The notes beneath the pieces were generated by a model that saw only the letters and a program-made list of their open reading frames with translations, did no database searches and was not told the origin of the DNA. Below are positions 54,780 through 62,500 of a stretch of DNA of 62,500 nt, piece after piece. The stretch is from Trichinella spiralis (Eukaryota > Nematoda > Enoplea > Trichinellida > Trichinellidae). Each line of letters starts with the position of its first letter. The stretch's first letter is position 1. Position numbers and translations under genes: made by a program. Location of the stretch: positions 8,527,893-8,590,392 of the forward strand of contig CM012955.1 of the NCBI GenBank assembly GCA_000181795.3, read 5' to 3'.

Positions 54780-55666
54780 TTCATTCGTCATTCAACTGCT
54801 TTTTTCTGCACAATGTTAATGGAGCAAAATTTTCTTTTAAATTTGACTTGAAATTTTCACTGCAACAAAATTGGCAATCATCTATAGAAGATGCAATGAA
54901 ATAAAAATACCACATAAAAAATGTTAAAATTGCTAATTGTTGTGTTTCATTCAATGCTCCTATTTCATCTATTTAATAACTAACCAGTTGCAGTTTATAA
55001 AATTAATCTATTAGTAGGTTAATAAATTGCATTCGTTTCACAAAAAATTTGCATATACATGTTCATCTCATGCTGCTAGCAGATGCGAAACATTCGTATA
55101 GTAATATGATGAATCGATTGACACAATTCGTTCGTTACGCTTATAATTGAAATGTAGCAATTTTGTTTTTGAAAATTTATGCAAATGAAATATTAATCAA
55201 TCTACTTGGTAAACAAATGTCACTTTACCATGTTCAACAGAATATGTTATAATGCATATTAATTTAGATTATTAGATTATGTTGGATTATAGATCATAAG
55301 TGTAATTTGTTGTGATTGTGAAATTAAGCAAACAGTGATTATGATTTGAATATGCTTCACATTTAGTGTAAATATGCAATATTGTAACTATTTATTGGAT
55401 GCAAGTCTTTTGCTGATAAATAATTTACAGGGAAAATCGGAAGTGAGATGATGATTTGATGTTTTTTGCCTAAATAAGCAACCGTTAGTGTATAGATCAG
55501 GGTGTTGTTGATTTCAGTATCCAGTGCCGACAATAAATATTTGACGCCCGTTGTCAATGTTATTAGTGACGGCGATTGTTTCAGTAACAATGGACACTCG
55601 TGCAGCGATCGAAAATAAGCGCCAACCTTCCCAATCTGAAAATCGTCTTCCCAACCCTCCCCCCCT

Positions 55667-55667
<1 letters not shown>

Positions 55668-55700
<33 letters not shown>
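55668..55700. repeat. (CA)n microsatellite
   Basis: About 16 CA units directly after a C-rich run. The overlapping long frames here are artefacts of the repeat. Confidence 0.95.
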
Positions 55701-55705
<5 letters not shown>

Positions 55706-57162
55706 GGCAGACAATTGCACTGTAGCGTACGGCATGTATGGAAAATTCACTAGACTTGCTTGTGTGCCAATTATCGTACGCAATCATTTTGCATTCACAC
55801 AAATGTAGGCCGTTTTCATTCTAATTCAGGCTTCAGTGTAATGCTGCTGTGTTTCTGTCAACACTGCTGTGGGTCAGCATGCTTTAGTAACAATTAACTT
55901 CAACAAAAGCACTTAAGCTGTGAATCAAGCACCGCTGTGATTCTTTTATATATCTGACAAATTCTACGCTTCACAGCTCTTCTTCATCAAATGCCGCATC
56001 AAGATTGTCAAAAATATAATCAAAACCTCTCAAATAAGGAATTTTTTTTTCAATGAAAGTTGTTATTACTGTCTTTCTGAAGTATGAAACAAGGACTTTG
56101 CGCAACAGGTATAATGAAGTCAATTAACCGGAAACAAACACATTATATAGCATAAAAATAATCCCTTAACAAATAAATTGTCCCTTTTAAACAATACCTT
56201 TAAATGAAGCATTATTGGGGCAGAAGTTATTATTAATTTATGATATTTGACTTTGGAAATCTTTATGAAATATTTCCTTGTTTGCACTTTCATTCTTAAA
56301 CTTGTAATATGAAAATAATTCCAACGTCACATAAATGTGTGATGAAATATTTAAAGCATTTGAAATAATAAAGTTTACTTTATTATGCTTATCTGTTATT
56401 TTCCTACCTGAACATTAAATGTATCAATATATTGTCAACCATGAAGATAATGCACTCAATTTGAAATAGCTTTCATTGGTAATAAGGGGCCATTTTATTG
56501 CGTGAAAATATGATAAAACTGATCGATTTCTTAATCTTAGAAAACATTTAACAAAGCAGCATTAGCGGGGGACAGCAATAAGTTTCATCCACTTCCTAGC
56601 TAGTTTGTTCACTTTCAAACGATGACTAATTTCAAATGAAACTGTTAATAATTCAAAAAGTTGGCAAAACTCATCACTAAATATAGAAATGAAAAAGGGG
56701 CGATGATTTTTTTTTTGGAAAAGTTGTTTTTTTTATCTAGAAACCTCTTTGCGGCTGCAGTTGGTCGCTTGCGTCATTTACACTTTCTGCAAGCTATTCT
56801 ACTAGGTGCCATTCCGCATAAAGCATGTCGATAATCAGAGACCAATTCACAGTGTCCAGTTTTGACATTCTGTTTGTGTAATCACATCTTGCTGGAAATA
56901 ATTGCTGATAAAATTTCAACTTTTCAAAACGTATTGTTCTTTTCAATAGACTATTGCACTTCTATAAATATTTTTGCTTTACAAAAATTCAGTCAGCAAA
57001 TGCAAATGTTATTCTTAATTACAATGTACAAATTTTGTATAAACAGAACTTTTATATCCAGTTCAACTTTTCAGTTTTCATCTTATTAATTATAATCCAG
57101 TCATTAATGTTCCTGTTTACAATTATATACATACGTATACATATGCATATACATACATATTG

Positions 57163-57181
57163 TATATATATATATATATAT
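57163..57181. repeat. (TA)n microsatellite
   Basis: A short TA tract preceded by a degenerate CATA-rich stretch from about 57129. Confidence 0.9.
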
Positions 57182-57639
57182 GTTGATCAGATAATAATCC
57201 TTGTATGTTATTCTTTTAATTACATTGGAAGATGCGTCAGGTTTTGCCGTATGAAATCTAATTAAAAGTGCGACAACTTTTTTAATTATTAATAAATGAA
57301 GATATACATCTTTTATCACTGATTTCAAATAGCATTTGCATGAATAATAATGGATAAACAATAAAATTGCAATTTACAGAAATTAGTAGTGCATTTAAAT
57401 TTGACAGTTTTAATTATTTCGATTGACTCTATTTATTGTACATAAGCAACAATTATGTACTGCTGTAATGCTGTAAAAATGCTGCAAAAAACATTGATGA
57501 AGGCATATTAAAATGAGCTTTCCACCAATTATCAACTTTCACAATTGTACAAAGATTCAGTGCCATTTTTCATTAATAATTTGTAAAATGTTTGTGAAAT
57601 TGTTGTCAGCTGAAGAAGATCAGGAGGGAAAATTGAATT

Positions 57640-58060
57640 TCTTACGCTAACTTTCGCTAAACAAGCTTGTCAGTTGAAGTTAGAGGTATATGCGGTTGAA
57701 GCGGCCCCGGTGGCCACTTAGGCGCCGCGGAAAATTGTGCACAGTGTTCGGCCACTTTGGAATTGTTGCATCGATCGCACGACGGGCGATGGAAATTATT
57801 TATAAAACAATTTGTAGCCAGAGCTGATTACAGCCGCTTTGATTGATGCTTCGCCTTTCAACGCGTCGCTATCGAATTGTCCGCTGGCCGGTCGACTCTA
57901 TACAGCCTGTGCGGACACCGCAGCCGACATCAATTAGATTAACGAGCCCAATTACCAGATGAAGTCATCTTGAAAGTTGTTCATCAAACGCTTTTCACTC
58001 ACCACAAGCATCGGCTCGCTTAAGCGACTCTTTCGAGCATTCATTGCTCCGGTCAATTTT
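57640..58060. promoter_or_regulatory. GC-rich island 3' of the FoxQ2 gene
   Basis: About 400 bp of markedly GC- and CpG-rich DNA, with short palindromes such as GGCCCCGGTGGCC and TAGGCGCCG. It also has several homeodomain-type TAAT/ATTA words (for example CAATTAGATTAACG and CCCAATTACC). No open frame of useful length is present, so it is probably not coding. It lies 170-590 bp downstream of the FoxQ2 stop. An enhancer or an unannotated non-coding transcript is possible. Confidence 0.35.
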
Positions 58061-58225
58061 TCCTCTCAATCCTCTTCATTACACAATGCAATGTAAGATA
58101 AACTAAGATTAGAAAGTTGGCAAAACAAAGATAGGAAATATTTCTCAGTGCAACACTTTTTAACAGGAAAACAATTTTAATACTTGAAAAAAGAAAATAC
58201 ACAATTGCGAACATGAACGAACTGA

Positions 58226-59350
58226 CTAGAGATTTGCTTCACTGTTCGATGCGGTTGGTTTTACTGAACCGTTTCTCCAGTGATAAGAACGGGCCATAAT
58301 TTTTGCAAACGTCTGTTGCCATTTTGCTGCTGAATATGGACTTGGCGTTTGACGATTATCCGTAGATCTCGGATCTGCGTCCGGCCAAGCCGTACCAGGT
58401 TGCATGGTAATTGTGGCTGGGGCAGGTGGCGCTGGCCAACCTCCCAAAGAAGAATGATTCATCGACCAAGCCGATAATGCTTGGCTGAACAAGGTAGAAG
58501 AAGGTTCCAGCAGTGCGTGGCTAGCAGTGGACGACGAAGCAGTCGGCGATCCATTGGCTGACTCGGACGAGCCTTCATCTGCTTCGGGTGCTAAGAGACT
58601 TTCAACATCGAAAAGCCTCTTTTTTCGAGTCGATTCATTTCCATTTGGTTTTGTCGGTGTAGCGGATTCAGAAGCCAACTTTGGTTCCACAGAACTGCTG
58701 CTGGCCGTTGCTGGAGACGGGCATAAACTTTCATCTTCGGAATCATCACCATCACCAATACTGGTTAAGCCCATGTGTTTTCTAACTTTTCTTTGCGCTC
58801 TTCTACGTCTGAAGTCACCTCGTTTGAAATCATCAACATTCGCGGGATGAATTGCCCAATAATGTCCTTTCCCATTGGCACTTCGACCAGCTTTAATAAA
58901 GCAGTCGTTCAAGGATAAATTATGTCGAATACTGTTCCGCCAGCCTGGTCCACGAGTTCGGAAATAAGGATAATGATCAAGAATCCATTGGTAAATATCA
59001 CAGAGTACCATTTTCCGTTCAGCGCTGCTCAGTATAGCCATGGCAATCAGACCAATGTAACTGTGCTGAGGTTTCGGCTCTTCTTGGATAAGTCTTGCTT
59101 GTCTGGGATCGAACATCCCAAATCCGAGTGCTTTAACCGTAACTGCGGCCATGTGATCCCAAGGTGGATAAGCAGCCGGGATTGTGTACGGGGAAAAGTT
59201 GGCCAAACTGAAATTCGGTGACGCAGCATTGACAGTTGTGAACTGTAATCGGTCCAAATTGAAAAAGCTCGAATTGGGAGGCTTGGTTGTTTGCAGGCCA
59301 AAAGCAGCAGCAGCAGCTGGGTGCATGGTGTTGAAAGGACACGGCAGCAT
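58226..59350 (-). CDS. foxQ2: FoxQ2-type forkhead transcription factor
   Basis: A single-exon gene of 374 residues. The forkhead domain spans about 91-192. It starts EEPKPQHSYIGLIAMAILSS, has the recognition helix WRNSIRHNLSLNDCFIKAGR, and ends with the wing GDFRRRRAQRKVRKHMGL. The PKPQHSYIGLIA start and the RRRAQRKVRKHMGL end are typical of FoxQ2. After the domain come an acidic patch (GDGDDSEDE), a Ser/Thr/Pro-rich region, and an EH1-like LFDVESLL (246-253), the sort of motif that recruits Groucho. The N-terminus has a poly-Ala run. The longer open frame begins at TTG, so I take the first ATG (MLPCPFNTMH), which lies 5 nt after an acceptor-like TATTCTAG. An ATTAAA near 58180 may serve polyadenylation. 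FoxQ2 acts in anterior neural patterning in many animals; its role here is inference. Confidence 0.92.
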   Translation of the reverse strand: MLPCPFNTMHPAAAAAFGLQTTKPPNSSFFNLDRLQFTTVNAASPNFSLANFSPYTIPAAYPPWDHMAAVTVKALGFGMFDPRQARLIQEEPKPQHSYIGLIAMAILSSAERKMVLCDIYQWILDHYPYFRTRGPGWRNSIRHNLSLNDCFIKAGRSANGKGHYWAIHPANVDDFKRGDFRRRRAQRKVRKHMGLTSIGDGDDSEDESLCPSPATASSSSVEPKLASESATPTKPNGNESTRKKRLFDVESLLAPEADEGSSESANGSPTASSSTASHALLEPSSTLFSQALSAWSMNHSSLGGWPAPPAPATITMQPGTAWPDADPRSTDNRQTPSPYSAAKWQQTFAKIMARSYHWRNGSVKPTASNSEANL

Positions 59351-59424
59351 GACTACTAGAATATAAAAAGTAAACTGCAGCACATCGTTTCGAGAACGTT
59401 TGCTCAAACAACTCGATGAACAAT

Positions 59425-59518
59425 GATTGGTCAAAGACTAGCAAAACCACCCTTTGATTGGCCATGCACCAATCAAAACTTCAGCTATAATTCGCCCTGA
59501 CCTGGAGAACGCTGATTG
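59425..59518. promoter_or_regulatory. Cluster of CCAAT boxes upstream of FoxQ2
   Basis: GATTGG at 59425-59430 and 59456-59461, CCAATC at 59469-59474 and a related GATTGAC near 59512 lie 75-170 bp before the start codon. This looks like a CCAAT-box proximal promoter with NF-Y-type sites. Confidence 0.45.
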
Positions 59519-61000
59519 ACTGGACAGAATCATCAACTGTGAATACGTTATAAAACATTAATTTATAGGAACTGTTTGGACAAAATTGACCATTTAGTAG
59601 AATACATCATTGTGTTTTGAAAACCGCAAAACAACTGCAGAAAATGGTCAATGTTGCATTTCACAAATGGCGTTTGATACTCGATTTCGAAATGAACAAA
59701 CCACCAAGTGCAAATATTAGCTTCCTAGTAGAGCTTTTTGCATTCATTTGTTGTTTATCAGCCAAGTAAGCGAGCGGTGTGCGCGTTTTGCAAACAAACA
59801 AGCGGTGGCAGTATGGTAAGAAAGAGTTCGTCAGTTTTCATCAAATGATAAATAATATATTGCTGCTTTATTCGCACGACACTGGTGCAGACCACCGGTA
59901 ACCAAATTAAGCAAATAAAACGCTTGTTACACAACAGTTAGTTCAAGTTTTGCGCAGTTCGACTAGTGGATTAATTAGCATGTTTGCGCAAACTGTTTGG
60001 CGTGCCGTCACATCAGCAAGCCATATGCATACATATCTATATTTATATATGAAGGTAAATTATTTAACATTGAAACGTGCTAAACTGTTTTCAGGTGAAC
60101 GGTTCAATATTATAGGATTTTATTTCACTCGTGGATGATTATTTAATGAAAAATATTTACTTTGTCTTTCAATGTGTTTCAATGGAATATGAATAAATGA
60201 ATGAGCAACAGTAGAGTTGCATAAAATTGAAATAAAACAAACAATCGGTCGAGTCGAAGGATTAAATGCGATTGGAAATTACAGAAATAAGTAATTATAT
60301 ATGATTTTAATATTTCCACTCATAAGCTGTTTACTAATAGAATGAAAACAGTTTTCATGTTTAACGGTTGTGTATATGCATGAGCATTTTATTGTTTATT
60401 ATATAAATAAATAAATAAATAGATTAATTAATTAATTAATTAATTAATTTGTTTGTTTTTCATTTTCAATGTAAAAAATTAATGTAAGATTTGTGTGAAT
60501 AATGGATAGTTGAAAAAGAAAAGTTCATTTTTATGTCATCATAAAACATACTAAATGTGATTTTCACATCAAGAAAGATATTTATGTATTATTAATTTTG
60601 TTCATAAAATATTACTATCCCTTTGTAAAATGGCGAGTTTAAGAAATAATACAATGGTGTTATTAAATTTTAAAATGTCATTTTAGCTCAATGCAAAAAT
60701 TACACCAAATGATGCAACGTCCATGCATAGAATATAGTCGTTGCTGTGTTCAGCAGTACGAGAGTTTAAAAATTGTTGAAGTATTGTCAATAAATGATAA
60801 AATTTTTATTTTATCGTATGGTTTTTTTTGAAAAAAGTTTTAAAGTTTCATTTTACACACCAATTAATCTGTACGATACAGTATGGTTTTAGATGATAGA
60901 ATAGAATTATTTGTTGATCTTTTATAAAAAAATTAAATTTAATTAAAATTAAATATTTTATTGAAGAGCAACAATAACAATTATTATAGAAGAGAAGCAA

Positions 61001-61031
<31 letters not shown>

Positions 61032-62500
61032 GAAAAATATGATAATGAAGAGATCTGTTATTTTGAATAAAGTAGACATACAGTACTTATTCCTCGCAAA
61101 CAAGGTCGGTGAATGTAGAAGGTGGAAAATTCTAGAAAGGGAGAGAGAGGAGAAGGATGATTTTGATGAGTTGGCAAAAATTGCGTTGACAAAGAAAAAA
61201 AGAGTGAAGAAGAAGAAGAAGAAGAAGAAGAAACGCCACTCGCCCACTGCCTTAACGCTGATCTAACAGGCAAATCTGTTGAAATTGGAAACTGAGAAAA
61301 CCGGTTTTCCGCATTTGCATTTATTCCAGTCAAAACAATCTTGCTCTGCACTGTTTTGCGTTGTCTATTTTTGTTCTTTCCTGAAAATTTTTTTCTCTCT
61401 TTCTCTTTCTCTTCTACTGATGAATAATGCAAATTATGTCCTTGAATATCATCGATTTTATTTGTGAATAAAAAAAACAAGAAAAACTATTTTTTTACAC
61501 TTTGATTTTGATTTCACGACGGCAAATAAATAAAATTATTATTACTTATTTATTAAACGGTCAATTAAATATATGAACATGGCGAGTTGTTGTTGTTGTT
61601 CCTTTTCCACTGTCGCATTGGTCGACAGATTTTTATGCAAATTATGCAAATCAACTTTTCATCAATTACGTACGGATGGCATCTTTTCACTTTGCCTGAT
61701 ACGATCATCTACTGTTCATCGAAGCACATCCTGTTATGCGGTAAGTGAAAAAAAATATTTTTCTTTCATGTTTTCAAGTCTGTTGTTGTTGTTGTTGTTG
61801 TTGTTGTTTTCAAGTTTCATTCGAAACATGTTGCAATTTTTCAGTGCTGTTGAAATGTTTATTTATTCTACAGTATGAATAGATGGTATTTTAAACTCTG
61901 ACGACTGATTTTCAAATTTTTATCTGAAATCGATTTATATTTTCCGTAATTGCTCCAAAAGAGAAGGGAAAATTCCAAACAAATCTTCCTAATAGAACAT
62001 TTCAAATATGATCCATATTCGACTTTTTTACTTTGGTTGATCTTCTTTAAACGGTATTAACAGCCTTTGTGTAAAGAATAGTATCACTTGACTTGTTTGA
62101 TATCAGGAAAATGTCAACTTGGCCATATTGCAAAGGCTGCGTGCAAATGTTGCGTGTGATAATTTAATTTTTACCTCTGAACTTGTGACATTGTGTGAAA
62201 AATCCGCCCTTCTCAGAGAGATTTGCTAGTTGAAGTTTTATGCAAAAATTCAATCCTTGAACAAACATAATACAATTGATAAATCAACGGTTGATACTTG
62301 ATGAAAACAGTTTTCAATTTTGTTTTACATTTTGTCAAATTAATGCACAATTGTGTTTTGAAAATTTTACACGCTTTTCAATTAATTGCATTGTATTTGT
62401 TCAACAACTGCTTCTTATCTTTTTGTCTCGCGACAATAAATCCAACTGATAACTACGGAGAAAAATTGCATTATGCAAAATTCGCTCTATTTCACCACTT
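59519..62500. other. FoxQ2 upstream region with simple repeats
   Basis: Contains a forkhead-type word (GCAAACAAACAAG, about 59790-59803) and several simple repeats: (AAAT)n 60403-60420, (ATTA)n 60424-60450, (ATT)n 61001-61031, (GAA)n 61207-61232 and (TTG)n 61781-61809. The minus-strand frames over 60984-61480 are created by these repeats. Apart from the possible exon at 61573, no gene is supported. Confidence 0.5.
61573..61740 (+). other. Possible first coding exon of a gene leaving the window
   Basis: The ATG at 61573 begins 56 codons (MNMASCCCCSFSTVALVDRF at the start) that end at a good donor, TATGCG|GTAAGTG, at phase 0. The Cys run comes from a TTG repeat, and the remainder is basic and Ser/Thr-rich. 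No downstream exon was identified before 62500. Support is the donor and openness only. Confidence 0.22.

Larger units (their letters stand above)
40283..58225. other. 18 kb gene desert
   Basis: Very AT-rich DNA with no exon chain I can support. It holds simple repeats, the hairpin at 40665, and four GC-richer islands, listed separately. Scattered open frames of 60-90 codons (for example 42594-42779 and 53753-53971) have no splice or domain support. The desert is bounded by the 5' side of the orcokinin gene and the 3' side of the FoxQ2 gene. The missing first exon of the orcokinin gene should lie at its left end. Confidence 0.6.

Noticed and set aside
55363-55808. Four overlapping frames of 73-113 codons
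   Set aside because: All run through the (CA)n and C-rich tracts. They are repeat-driven, and some start at non-ATG codons.
59351-59434. N-terminal extension of FoxQ2 upstream of 59350
   Set aside because: The extension begins at TTG and crosses an acceptor-like TATTCTAG. The first ATG gives a natural start.
60961-61480. Low-complexity frames on both strands
   Set aside because: They are built from (ATT)n, (GAA)n and TTTCTC-rich tracts with no splice or domain support.

Overview
The window is AT-rich animal DNA and is almost certainly nematode. The clearest marker is a cuticle collagen at 31.1-32.7 kb with the nematode N-terminal domain, interrupted Gly-X-Y blocks and paired cysteines. Introns are mostly 45-300 bp. 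Splice acceptors end in TAG more often than CAG, unlike the TTTTCAG rule of Caenorhabditis. A clade I (Dorylaimia) worm such as Trichinella would fit, but the sequence alone does not prove this. I saw no rRNA, no convincing tRNA, no CRISPR array, and no recognisable LTR, viral or other coding transposon sequence.

Layout. 0-2.6 kb: a diverged tandem duplication of a promoter plus a short first coding exon (minus strand), then no gene. 2.7-4.2 kb (-): a four-exon gene for an unrecognised four-pass membrane protein. 6.8-7.4 kb (+): a two-exon unrecognised gene. 7.7-19.2 kb (-): a 38-exon NBAS/SMGL-1 orthologue of about 2169 residues, in frame throughout. 21.4-27.0 kb (+): a 23-exon SKI2 helicase of about 1210 residues, head-to-head with NBAS. 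28.4-28.7 kb (-): a small candidate gene. 31.1-32.7 kb (+): cuticle collagen. 32.9-34.0 kb (+): a MARCH2/3-type RING-CH ubiquitin ligase. 34.4-35.6 kb (-): a DDAH/amidinotransferase-superfamily enzyme. 36.6-38.7 kb (+): a secreted protein with two MAM domains. 39.9-40.3 kb (-): the peptide-bearing exon of an orcokinin-family neuropeptide precursor. 40.3-58.2 kb: an 18 kb desert with simple repeats and a few GC-richer islands. 58.2-59.4 kb (-): an intronless FoxQ2-type forkhead gene. 59.4-62.5 kb: its upstream region, simple repeats and one possible exon of a further gene.

How the genes relate. NBAS is a subunit of the ER NRZ tether for Golgi-to-ER vesicles and is also an NMD factor. SKI2 is the helicase that feeds mRNA to the cytoplasmic exosome. 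Two RNA-surveillance genes therefore share one 2.2 kb divergent intergenic region. The other neighbours show no common pathway. FoxQ2 and the orcokinin precursor are the sort of tightly patterned neural or developmental genes that often border large non-coding regions, so the desert is a reasonable place to look for distal regulation.

Multi-exon models were built by hand from splice sites and checked for reading phase across every junction. None has transcript support here.
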